A DNA stretch of 32,727 nt, taken from assembly GCA_016649745.1 (NCBI GenBank), contig JAENXD010000008.1, positions 1 through 32,727 of the forward strand, written 5' to 3'. The position numbers and the translations under genes were made by a program. Below the pieces are notes generated by a model, which saw nothing but the letters and a program-made list of their open reading frames with translations, made no database searches and had not been told where the DNA came from. Source of the stretch: Flavobacteriaceae bacterium. Lineage in GTDB: Bacteria > Bacteroidota > Bacteroidia > Flavobacteriales > Flavobacteriaceae. Below are positions 8,407 through 16,722 of the stretch, piece by piece. Each line of letters starts with the position of its first letter. Position 1 is the stretch's first letter.

Positions 8407-10539
8407 TTAATTATTTTTTAATGGTTTTAAACTTATGGCGAAACCTCCTCCCGAGGCTAATTTTAATTTTAAATCTGATTGATTGGTGATTTCAATTTTT
8501 CTGATGTTAATAGCTGTTGGGTTTTTATCCCAATCGGCATCTTTTCCATCTTCATAAATAATTGCTTCATAGTTGGTATCCGGACTTAAGAACTCAAAAG
8601 AAATATTCATTTCTCTTGAATTTTCATCGGTAATTCCACCCACAAACCAATTTTCTGAACTGCGTTCTTTTCTGGCAATGGTTACAAAATCCCCAATTTC
8701 ACCGTTTAAAACTTTTGTTGTTTGCCAATCTACACCCACATCTTTTATAAATTGAAAAGCAGGATTCCCTTCATAGTTTTCTATTAAATCGGCTGCCATT
8801 TGAACCGGACTGTAAATGACGACGTACAATGCCAGTTGTTGTGCAATGGTTGTGTTTACCTGGTTGTCTTTTTTCCACTTTTCAAATTTAATGTCGAAAA
8901 TTCCCGGTGTATAATCAATTGGCCCGGCCAACATTCTGGTAAAAGCAACAATCGGTAAATGTTCTGGCGGATTTCCTCCGTCCGAAGCCCACGCGTTAAA
9001 TTCCTGTCCGCGCAAACCTTCGCGAGAAATAGTGTTTGGATACGTCCTGCGCAAACCCGTATCTTTAATGGGTTCATGCGCATTAATGGCGACTTGATAT
9101 TTTGCCGCTTTGATTACCGCATCGTTGTATTGGTTTACCATATATTGCCCGTGATGGTATTCTCCTTTTGGTAAAATTTTACCTACATAACCTGTTTTAA
9201 CCACATGTATTCCCAAACTTTGCATTAAAGCATAAGCAGTATCTTGTTGTTTTTCATAGGTTTCAGTGGCTGCTGAAGTTTCGTGATGCATAATAATTTC
9301 AACGCCTTTTTCTTTACCATAGCGCACCACTTCTTTTAAATCGTAATCCGGATATGGTGTCACAAAATCGAATACGCCTTCTCTGTCTTCAAAACCAATC
9401 CAATGTTCCCAACCGGTATTCCATCCTTCAACCAAAACAGCCCCAATATTATTTTTTGCAGAAAAATCAATATACCTTTTAGTATTTTCAGTAGTTGCTC
9501 CATGATTTCCATGAGGTTTTGCATCTGTTGTAAAAGAAGTCATATCTTGGTTTCCACTATAATCCCACGTAGATTTTCCCAAATGCATCTCCCACCAAAT
9601 TCCCATATATTTTGTGGGTTTAAACCAAGAAACATCTCCAATTTTATTGGGTTCGTTCAAATTTACAATAAGCCTGGATTCAATTAAATCACCTGCTTTT
9701 TCGGCGATTTGAAGGGTTCTCCAAGGTGTATGGAAAGGAACTGTCCTTTTTACTTTATAGCCTGTGCGTTCAGAACCCACCAATTCACTGGTCATAGATA
9801 AATTTTCTTTGTCTATTTTTAAAGTCATATCCGAATAATCCACCAAACTTGCTTCGTGAAAACTCAAGTACAAACCTTCATCCGTTTTCATGGTAACTGG
9901 CGTATTTACTGCATTTTCAGGAATATACGTTTGCGCTAAATTTGGGTGGTTTGCTTTTGAAAGCGCATCAATTTCCGTAAACTTTGAAGTGGTGTACAAA
10001 TGCTCATAAATATCCCAATCGCCCGGAGCCCACCAAACCATATGGTTGCCCGTTAATTTAAACTGGGTATTTTCATCGGTAATAATTACTTCGGAAAGAT
10101 TTTCCTGTTCAGGAAATTCATATCTAAAACCCAATCCGTCATTATAAACCCTGAAAACAATGGTTAGTTTTCGTTTTAAATCCGTTTTTTCCTGTAGCTC
10201 AATTTTTAACTCGTTATAATTATTTTCAACCTTGGTTTGTTCGCCCCAAGGCATTTCCCATACTTCGCTGAAATTGCTTTTTGTTGCATTTATAATTTCA
10301 AAGTTCTCTTTTAAAGATGCCCTATCTTTTAAATCGAAACTACCTAAGATTGACTTTTTTATGACCTCCTTATTTTTGAAAGTCACTAAATAGGTAGGTT
10401 CCCCTTTTTCGGTTAAATTAAATTCAACTTTAACAGTTGAATCGGGTGAGGCAACAGCAGTTTGCCAATTGTTCTTTTTAGAACATGAAAACAGCATTAT
10501 ACTTACTAGTACAATGCTAAATTTTAAACTATTTTTCAT
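8407..10539 (-). CDS. susB: GH97 alpha-glucosidase, SusB-like (inverting type)
   Basis: Releases glucose from the non-reducing end of maltooligosaccharides; calcium-dependent in the SusB group. The 710-residue lipoprotein (lipobox MLFSC, Cys19, then basic SKKNN) is likely periplasmic. Order: N-terminal beta-sandwich (about 25-300), TIM barrel from about 305 (KYMGIWWEMHLGKSTW), and a small C-terminal beta domain from about 615. Glu420 (IMHHETS), Glu489 (NAHEP) and Glu513 (LRGQEFNAW) keep the spacing of 69 and 24 residues of Glu439, Glu508 and Glu532, which I recall as the base and acid residues of B. thetaiotaomicron SusB. That supports the inverting alpha-glucosidase branch rather than the retaining alpha-galactosidase branch. 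It sits between two GH13 genes with gaps of 5 and 2 bases. Confidence 0.92.
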   Translation of the reverse strand: MKNSLKFSIVLVSIMLFSCSKKNNWQTAVASPDSTVKVEFNLTEKGEPTYLVTFKNKEVIKKSILGSFDLKDRASLKENFEIINATKSNFSEVWEMPWGEQTKVENNYNELKIELQEKTDLKRKLTIVFRVYNDGLGFRYEFPEQENLSEVIITDENTQFKLTGNHMVWWAPGDWDIYEHLYTTSKFTEIDALSKANHPNLAQTYIPENAVNTPVTMKTDEGLYLSFHEASLVDYSDMTLKIDKENLSMTSELVGSERTGYKVKRTVPFHTPWRTLQIAEKAGDLIESRLIVNLNEPNKIGDVSWFKPTKYMGIWWEMHLGKSTWDYSGNQDMTSFTTDAKPHGNHGATTENTKRYIDFSAKNNIGAVLVEGWNTGWEHWIGFEDREGVFDFVTPYPDYDLKEVVRYGKEKGVEIIMHHETSAATETYEKQQDTAYALMQSLGIHVVKTGYVGKILPKGEYHHGQYMVNQYNDAVIKAAKYQVAINAHEPIKDTGLRRTYPNTISREGLRGQEFNAWASDGGNPPEHLPIVAFTRMLAGPIDYTPGIFDIKFEKWKKDNQVNTTIAQQLALYVVIYSPVQMAADLIENYEGNPAFQFIKDVGVDWQTTKVLNGEIGDFVTIARKERSSENWFVGGITDENSREMNISFEFLSPDTNYEAIIYEDGKDADWDKNPTAINIRKIEITNQSDLKLKLASGGGFAISLKPLKNN

Positions 10540-10544
10540 TCTTT

Positions 10545-12212
10545 TTAATTTTTATTTTCTAATAAAACAATGGCGAATGGCGTGTTTAAATTTACCGATC
10601 CGTTTTTAACCGTCACTTCTGTATCGGAATAAGCATCAACTAAAACAGCTCCTTCCATAAATACATCGCCAACATTCATTTGTTTTTCACCTTTATTTAA
10701 ATCCAATCCAACCACAACAGCATCCTTAAAATTGCCTTTTGAATACGTTCTTTGAAAAACATATGGGTTTTCACTAATCATTTTATGGGATCCTGCCCCA
10801 ACAGAAATATGGTTGCTTCTAAATTTCCCCAACTTTTGCCAATGTGTCAAAATTTCTTTGGTTTTATCCTTATTTTCAATATCATCCCAGTTCATATTGG
10901 AACGTAAAGTGGCATCTCCAACTGTGCCTTCAACAATTAAGGAACGAGCAGATTCATCGCCATAATAAACTTGAGAAGTGCCCGGACATAACAATAATTT
11001 TGTAGCCGATTCAAAAGATTTTACTCTTTCTTTGTCGAAAGGATCGCCATCATCATGGGAACTGATATAATTTAAAACGCCAAATCCTTTTAAATTATTC
11101 GCTAAAAGCGTATCATATTTTGAAAAAAGTGCTTCATAAGTTGGCAATTGCGCAGCATTCCATTTGAATTCAAAATTGATTAAACTGTTAAAGCCATTCT
11201 CAAAATAATTAACTTTCTTGTCGCCAAAGTCAAAAATTTGCCCTCCGGAAATATTGTAATTATAAACTTCTCCAACCAAATAAAAATCATTGGTATCCAA
11301 AACTTTCTCGGGATTTTTTTCTTTCCACAATTTGAAAGCATAATTGCATTCATTTTTAAAGTCTCCCCACACACTTTCTTCTGTATGCTTCACTGTATCA
11401 GCACGATATCCATCAATTCCATATTCAGTAATATAATCCGTTAACCATTTAATAATATAATATTTTGGCGCTCTGGGATAGCCGGTTCTTTTAAAGAAAT
11501 CATCCAATTCCTTCATTTCCTGCTCATATCTTCCTTCAGCTTTCCATTTTTCAGCCAATTGCTTCGGAATATCAACAGTTGAGTTGCTTTCGGTTTTAAT
11601 ATCAGGAAGATTTTTAACCAAGGTGCAGGCTGTGGTAGAATTATAAGTCTGATAATCGCATTGCGGGCCAGTCCTCACCCAATCTTCAGGCCAAACATAA
11701 TCTACATTTGTTACCGGACCTGTATGGTTAATCACGCCATCCAAGACAATTCTAATCCCGTTTTTATGAGCCACTTCAACTAAAATTTTCAACTCCTCTT
11801 TAGTTCCAAAATTTGGATCCAAAGCTGTCCAGTCTTTTGTCCAATATCCATGATAAGCAAAAGTTACACCAGTACCCTCATCAACAGAACCATGAATTTG
11901 TTCGACAACAGGAGTTAACCAAATAGCATTAATACCCAAATTATTAAAATAGCCTTCTTTAATTTTCTGGGTAATCCCTTTAATATCTCCTCCCTCAAAT
12001 CCTCTTAATTTAGCAGTTGCCTGGGTTCTATTAAAGTTCAAATCATTCGAAACATCACCATTATAAAATCGGTCTGTCAGTAAAAAATAAATGTTTGCGC
12101 CTTCCCAAATAAATGGTTTTTCGGCATTACTTGTACTCCCCATTTTCTTTTTATTATTTGTAGAACATGTTATAGAAACAATTGATAGTAAGATGAGTAA
12201 ATATTTTTTCAT
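10545..12212 (-). CDS. GH13 alpha-amylase-family lipoprotein with a Cys-containing insert
   Basis: Cleaves alpha-1,4-glucans. The 555-residue protein starts with a lipoprotein signal (SITC, Cys16) followed by STNNKKK, a non-acidic flank suggesting the periplasm. GH13 regions: LDGVINH (Asp158), nucleophile Asp272 in GYRADTVKH, acid/base Glu315 in LVGEVYNY, and Asp387 in ISSHDDGD. After region I is an insertion (about 168-245) with WVRTGPQCDYQ and TTACTLVKNLPD; Cys185 and Cys196 could form a disulphide, in keeping with an exported enzyme. A C-terminal beta domain ends the protein. Its ATG overlaps the upstream GH31 stop by one base (TAATG), a sign of translational coupling. I suspect kinship with periplasmic MalS-type amylases but cannot confirm the subfamily. 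Confidence 0.88.
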   Translation of the reverse strand: MKKYLLILLSIVSITCSTNNKKKMGSTSNAEKPFIWEGANIYFLLTDRFYNGDVSNDLNFNRTQATAKLRGFEGGDIKGITQKIKEGYFNNLGINAIWLTPVVEQIHGSVDEGTGVTFAYHGYWTKDWTALDPNFGTKEELKILVEVAHKNGIRIVLDGVINHTGPVTNVDYVWPEDWVRTGPQCDYQTYNSTTACTLVKNLPDIKTESNSTVDIPKQLAEKWKAEGRYEQEMKELDDFFKRTGYPRAPKYYIIKWLTDYITEYGIDGYRADTVKHTEESVWGDFKNECNYAFKLWKEKNPEKVLDTNDFYLVGEVYNYNISGGQIFDFGDKKVNYFENGFNSLINFEFKWNAAQLPTYEALFSKYDTLLANNLKGFGVLNYISSHDDGDPFDKERVKSFESATKLLLCPGTSQVYYGDESARSLIVEGTVGDATLRSNMNWDDIENKDKTKEILTHWQKLGKFRSNHISVGAGSHKMISENPYVFQRTYSKGNFKDAVVVGLDLNKGEKQMNVGDVFMEGAVLVDAYSDTEVTVKNGSVNLNTPFAIVLLENKN

Positions 12213-14590
12213 TAATGATGAAATTTAATTTTTATCTTTTTTTCTGATGTGTCCTTTACTAAAACAATAATTGTTACCGTTTTATTATGTTCATTCCAAT
12301 CAAATGTGTAGCCTTTTACTTTTTTGGGCTTTTTTAAAATATTATGAATAATCAGTTTAATTTCCTTTGATGAAAATTGAAAGTTTTTACCAATTTCAGA
12401 CTCAATTTCAATGGTTAAACGATTCTGCTTGTATTCACTTTCAAAAGTCAGCATTTCATACATTCCTTTTTCAAAAGCGTTTGGCGTTTCACCATCATCA
12501 TTGTACAAATGCCCTTCACTTTCTTTAACAGATTCATCGAAATAAAAATGCAAATCGAACGACTTTAAATTATATAAACCTGTATTTTGAATGGGTTGAA
12601 TTCTAGAAATAAAAGCACCGCCACGAACATATACAGGAATACTTTCTTCATGCAACTGAACCATTTTTGTTTGTCCGCCTGCTACTCTTTCATACGTATA
12701 AAAATCAAACCAATTTGAGTTGGTAGGAAAATAAACTTCCTGTGCTGAAATGCCAGAATTTACCACCGGACTCACCAAAAAACTGTCCCCCCATAAATAC
12801 GTTTTGTCGTTTGTATATGAGGAAGCCTCGGAGTCTTCAAAAAATAACGGACGCATTAAGGGTGTTCCTCTTTGGTTGTTTTCAAAAGCCAAGGTATAAT
12901 TGTAAGGCAACAAACTGTAACGCAATTCGATGGATTTTTTAGCCAATGCTTTTGTTTTCGGTTCTCTGAAAACAGGTTCAGAAGGTACCTCTTCTTGCGC
13001 GTGCGGACGATAAATGGGTTGAAAAACGCCATATTGCAACCATCGCGTGTACAATTCATTATCTAAATTGGCACCTGCAAACCCACCTAAATCCGAATGC
13101 ATATAGCCCATTCCCTGCATACCCATTTGCAAGGCAATTTCGGGCTGCGACTGCAATCCGCCCCAACTTCTGTTTACGTCTCCCGACCAAGGAATCATTC
13201 CGTAATGTTGTGAACCGGAATATCCGGCGCGCATTAAAATAAATGGACGCTGGTTTGGGAATTCTTTTTGATAGCCTTCAAAAATAAGTTTCGCCCAATT
13301 GTGTCCGTAAATATTATGAACTTCATCGGCAGAACCTGTGGCGTGCTGCAAATCGGAAGGATGCACTTCGGGCTCGCCCAAATCTCCCCACCAGCCGGCA
13401 ACGCCATAATCGGCATATTTCTTGTAAATACTCCAAAACCAAGCTTTTCCTTCGGGTTTAAAAATATCTATAATTCCTGTGTTTCCGAAATAGAAATCAT
13501 AAGTATATGGTTTGCCTTCTTTGGTTTTTCCCAAAATATCCTTTTCAACCGCTTCGTTCCATTTGCTTGAAGTCGTTAATATAAACGGTTCCGTAATTAA
13601 AATGGTTTTAACGCCCTTGTACTTTAAATCGGCAATCATTTTCTTCGGATTTGGGAATGAATCTTTTTCAAACTCAAAATTTCCCATAGTTCCTTTCATT
13701 TCCTTTCCAAACCAAAATAGATCTAAAATAACGGCATCAACAGGTGTTTTTTCTTCTATAAATTTATCTATTGTCCTTATCACCTCATCTTGAGAATGAT
13801 ACCCAAATCTACTTGAAAAATTCCCCAAAGCCCAACGCGGAATCATTGGTTGTTTCCCAGTTAAACTGGTGTATTGGTTTATTAAATCTTTCCAGGAATC
13901 GCCGGCAACCACCTGATACGTTTTTCTTCCGCTGATGGTTTCATATTGCAAAGAATTGTCTTTTTTACTGTCCAAATCCAAATAACCAATGGGCGCATTG
14001 TCGAAATGAACGGCATATAAATTAGAGGAATACACCAAAGGCATTGTAAAATTCATCAATTCCGAATGGGTTTCATAGCCATAATGCGCGCGGTTATACA
14101 ATTGCAATCGATAGCCTCGGCGGTTCATTCCCAAAGCACGGGCGCCTCCTCCAAATAAAATTTCATCGGCTGTTAAATTGAAATCCAATGTTTCAAATTC
14201 CTCGGTTTTAACATAGCCTTTTCTTTCAGAAATTAACGGTTTATTTTTATAAAAATAGGAAATCTGGAACGGATTTTTCTTTATTTGAATGCTAATTCCT
14301 GAAGTTGTCAATTGAATTGAATTCCCAATTTCTGTCACTTTAAATTTCAAATTTTCGGGTTTTAAAACCACCGCATGTGAATTGGCATTATAAACTTCGC
14401 CGTTAGGAATAAATGAAGTTTCCACAATTTTTGCTGAATAGGGTTTTATTTGATAAGAACCATCGTTAGTTTTAACCTCAACAACTGCATTTTTTTGGCT
14501 AACGGAAATAAATTTTCTGTCGGCATTTTGCGCATTCAAAAACGAACTTCCTGCAATAAGAAAAATTAGAAAAAGCTTTATTACCTTCAT
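12212..14590 (-). CDS. GH31 alpha-glucosidase, exported
   Basis: Retaining alpha-glucosidase-type enzyme, probably trimming maltodextrins in the periplasm. The 792-residue protein has a Sec signal peptide (basic start, hydrophobic core, cleavage near LNA-QNA at residue 20). Order: N-terminal beta domain (about 25-245), barrel (about 250-570), proximal and distal C-terminal beta domains. The catalytic signature is GWWGDLGEPEVHP with nucleophile Asp403, and the acid is Asp471 in IPWSGDVNRSW. VILDLFWFG (around 288-295) is the substrate-binding strand. The GDLGEPE form differs from the DMNE of classical maltases, so specificity toward alpha-1,6 linkages or transglycosylation is possible. It is preceded by a 255-base gap carrying an inverted-repeat element and overlaps the next gene by one base. 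Confidence 0.92.
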   Translation of the reverse strand: MKVIKLFLIFLIAGSSFLNAQNADRKFISVSQKNAVVEVKTNDGSYQIKPYSAKIVETSFIPNGEVYNANSHAVVLKPENLKFKVTEIGNSIQLTTSGISIQIKKNPFQISYFYKNKPLISERKGYVKTEEFETLDFNLTADEILFGGGARALGMNRRGYRLQLYNRAHYGYETHSELMNFTMPLVYSSNLYAVHFDNAPIGYLDLDSKKDNSLQYETISGRKTYQVVAGDSWKDLINQYTSLTGKQPMIPRWALGNFSSRFGYHSQDEVIRTIDKFIEEKTPVDAVILDLFWFGKEMKGTMGNFEFEKDSFPNPKKMIADLKYKGVKTILITEPFILTTSSKWNEAVEKDILGKTKEGKPYTYDFYFGNTGIIDIFKPEGKAWFWSIYKKYADYGVAGWWGDLGEPEVHPSDLQHATGSADEVHNIYGHNWAKLIFEGYQKEFPNQRPFILMRAGYSGSQHYGMIPWSGDVNRSWGGLQSQPEIALQMGMQGMGYMHSDLGGFAGANLDNELYTRWLQYGVFQPIYRPHAQEEVPSEPVFREPKTKALAKKSIELRYSLLPYNYTLAFENNQRGTPLMRPLFFEDSEASSYTNDKTYLWGDSFLVSPVVNSGISAQEVYFPTNSNWFDFYTYERVAGGQTKMVQLHEESIPVYVRGGAFISRIQPIQNTGLYNLKSFDLHFYFDESVKESEGHLYNDDGETPNAFEKGMYEMLTFESEYKQNRLTIEIESEIGKNFQFSSKEIKLIIHNILKKPKKVKGYTFDWNEHNKTVTIIVLVKDTSEKKIKIKFHH

Positions 14591-14684
14591 TTAGTTTATA
14601 TTTAATAATGTTGTCCTAATTAAAATTTGTAACTATTCAGTCTTTTAACAGGTAATCTACATATAACCATCAGGTTATTGATTA

Positions 14685-14798
14685 TTTTAAACGCAAGGTT
14701 CGCAAAGAATTGCGCAAAGTTCGCAATTTTCTTTACTTTGCTGTTGATTTTTAGCTGTTATGATCTTAGCTAGTTTTCTACAGCTTTCTTGCGTTAAA
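14685..14798. repeat. About 114-bp intergenic element with terminal inverted repeats
   Basis: The ends TTTAAACGCAAG (14686-14697) and CTTGCGTTAAA (14788-14798) are inverted copies with one extra A. Inside, GCAA(G/A)GTTCGCAA occurs twice in 30 bases (14694-14704 and 14713-14726), giving GCAAAG/TTCGCAA alternation. The 15-mer AGGTTCGCAAAGAAT (14697-14711) recurs with one change at 19779-19793. The element sits in the 255-base gap between the SusA-like GH13 and GH31 genes. No coding capacity. It could be a MITE-like or REP-like element; copy number elsewhere is unknown. Confidence 0.55.
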
Positions 14799-14845
14799 TA
14801 TAATCTACTGATATTTTGCATTTTACAATTATCAATTAGTTAAAT

Positions 14846-16711
14846 TTATAATTTAGTTGTTAAAATAGTTAAACCCTTTGAATTGATTTCCAATGCATCT
14901 TTCCAAGAAAACACTTCTCCTGTTACAATATTTTTAACTTGTTTTCCTATTAAACCAACCTCTTCAAATCTGCTTAAATTTAACGAGATCGGATTTTCAT
15001 TTTTGTTCAATATTACCGTAACTATTTCGTCATTTTTAATTCTGAAAAGTATATAAACCCCATTTTCAGGCGCAAAATGAATTGTTTTTCCTGAATGGAT
15101 GGCTTCACTGTTTTTACGATAATTCAATACTTTCTTCAAAAACGACTGCATCTCTGCTTGTTCAGATGTTAAGCCTTCACCTGTAAAACCATTCGATTTA
15201 TCGTCCTTCCAGCCTCCGGGAAAATCTGTTCTTCTTAATCCGTCATCACCTAGTTTGGCACTATTTTCAATCAACACCTCGGTTCCATAATACAATTGAG
15301 GAATTCTTGGTAATACAAGCATATAACCCAATGCCATTTTGGTATTTACCACATTTTCTTTTAATTGGGTGAAGATCCTGTCCATATCGTGGTTGTCAGG
15401 AAATATCATTATTTTTTCCGGATTGGCATAAGAAAAATCGTTTGCCAAACCTTCATACATTTTCACAAAACCTTTGTCCCAACTTTCCGCTTCATTCAAT
15501 GCGTCAATAATTGATTTTTGCATGGGAAAATCCATGGTGGACGATAAATTTGAAACGTAGCCATCCTTATTTTTTGCGCCTTGCTGCCAATAGCCAACCA
15601 AAAGCGGATTGGTGCTCCACTCTTCTCCAACAATGCTGAAATTCGGATATTCTTTCATGATGGCTCCTGCCCAATCTGACATAAATTGTTTGTTTGGGTA
15701 CGGATAAGTATCTTGACGGATTCCACCCAAATCAAGCGTTTCAACCCACCAAATACTATTTTGAATGAGGTACTTAGCCAATAATGGATTTCTTTGATTT
15801 AAATCGGGCATTGAAGATGCAAACCAACCATTTGACATTTTTTCTTTATCAGTTCTTGAGGCATACAAATCTTGATTTGTTGTGCGTCTATGGTTTGAAT
15901 AGGTGGTTTCTTTATTGTTTTCAAAATTCTCTTGATAATTCACCCAATCTTTTGCCGGTAAATCTTTCATCCACCAATGTTCAATGCCAATATGATTTTC
16001 AACTTGATCCATGATTAATTTCATGCCTTTATTTTTGGCTTGTTGCGCCAAATCAATATAATCTTCCAAAGTTCCAAATCGAGGATCAACCTGATAGAAA
16101 TCGGTCATAGCATAGCCGTGATATGAACTTGATTTCATGTCATTCGTCAACACTGGCGTTGGCCAAATTGCCGTAAATCCCATTTGGTCTATGTAATCCA
16201 AATGGTCTGTGATTCCTTTTATATCGCCGCCATGCCTTCCATAATCATCCTTTCTGTTGACGGTTTTTTCGTTCATGGTTTTTACAACGTCATTGGTAAC
16301 ATCGCCATTTACAAAACGATCTGGCGTGATCAAATAAATAACATCCGAACTGTTAAACCCTTCCTTTAATTTTGAATCTTTATTTCGTTCTTTTAATTCA
16401 TATACCACAGAAAAATTATTGCGCTTTCCTTTTTTTGAAAAGTTGATGTTGAATTTCCCTGAAATTGCTTTGGACAAATCTAAATTCAGAAACAAATAAT
16501 TGCTGTTCTCTGTTTTCTTGATGCCCAAAATCTGTATGTTTTTATTGTTGACAGAAGGCGTAAATTGAGATATGTCTTTTCCGTAAATTAGCAATTCCAG
16601 TTGATTGTTCTCCATACCAACCCACCAATTTGGAGGTTCAATTCTATCGATTTTCTGGGCATATAATGTACTGCCTAAAGTTAATAGTATTAAGAAACAA
16701 ATATTTTTCAT
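14846..16711 (-). CDS. susA: GH13 neopullulanase/cyclomaltodextrinase, SusA-like
   Basis: Hydrolyses maltodextrins, pullulan-type and cyclic dextrins; SusA is the periplasmic neopullulanase of the B. thetaiotaomicron starch system. The 621-residue length fits (SusA is about 617). A Sec signal peptide ends at LYAQ (residue 19), with no lipobox, so the product is a soluble periplasmic protein. The N-terminal domain (20-105) opens with IDRIEPPNWWVGM, typical of cyclomaltodextrinase N-terminal domains. Barrel motifs: MDQVENH (Asp235), nucleophile Asp334 in GGIRQDTYPYPN, acid/base Glu363 in SIVGEEWS, and Asp442 in FPDNHDMDR. A short C-terminal beta domain follows. It lies 11 bases after maltose phosphorylase and before the repeat-bearing gap. 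Confidence 0.9.
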   Translation of the reverse strand: MKNICFLILLTLGSTLYAQKIDRIEPPNWWVGMENNQLELLIYGKDISQFTPSVNNKNIQILGIKKTENSNYLFLNLDLSKAISGKFNINFSKKGKRNNFSVVYELKERNKDSKLKEGFNSSDVIYLITPDRFVNGDVTNDVVKTMNEKTVNRKDDYGRHGGDIKGITDHLDYIDQMGFTAIWPTPVLTNDMKSSSYHGYAMTDFYQVDPRFGTLEDYIDLAQQAKNKGMKLIMDQVENHIGIEHWWMKDLPAKDWVNYQENFENNKETTYSNHRRTTNQDLYASRTDKEKMSNGWFASSMPDLNQRNPLLAKYLIQNSIWWVETLDLGGIRQDTYPYPNKQFMSDWAGAIMKEYPNFSIVGEEWSTNPLLVGYWQQGAKNKDGYVSNLSSTMDFPMQKSIIDALNEAESWDKGFVKMYEGLANDFSYANPEKIMIFPDNHDMDRIFTQLKENVVNTKMALGYMLVLPRIPQLYYGTEVLIENSAKLGDDGLRRTDFPGGWKDDKSNGFTGEGLTSEQAEMQSFLKKVLNYRKNSEAIHSGKTIHFAPENGVYILFRIKNDEIVTVILNKNENPISLNLSRFEEVGLIGKQVKNIVTGEVFSWKDALEINSKGLTILTTKL

Positions 16712-16722
16712 GGGTTGTTATT

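Noticed and set aside
12742-13793. Several open frames antisense or out of frame within the GH31 gene
   Set aside because: They are shadows of the 792-residue GH31 reading frame, with no start signals or protein-like composition.
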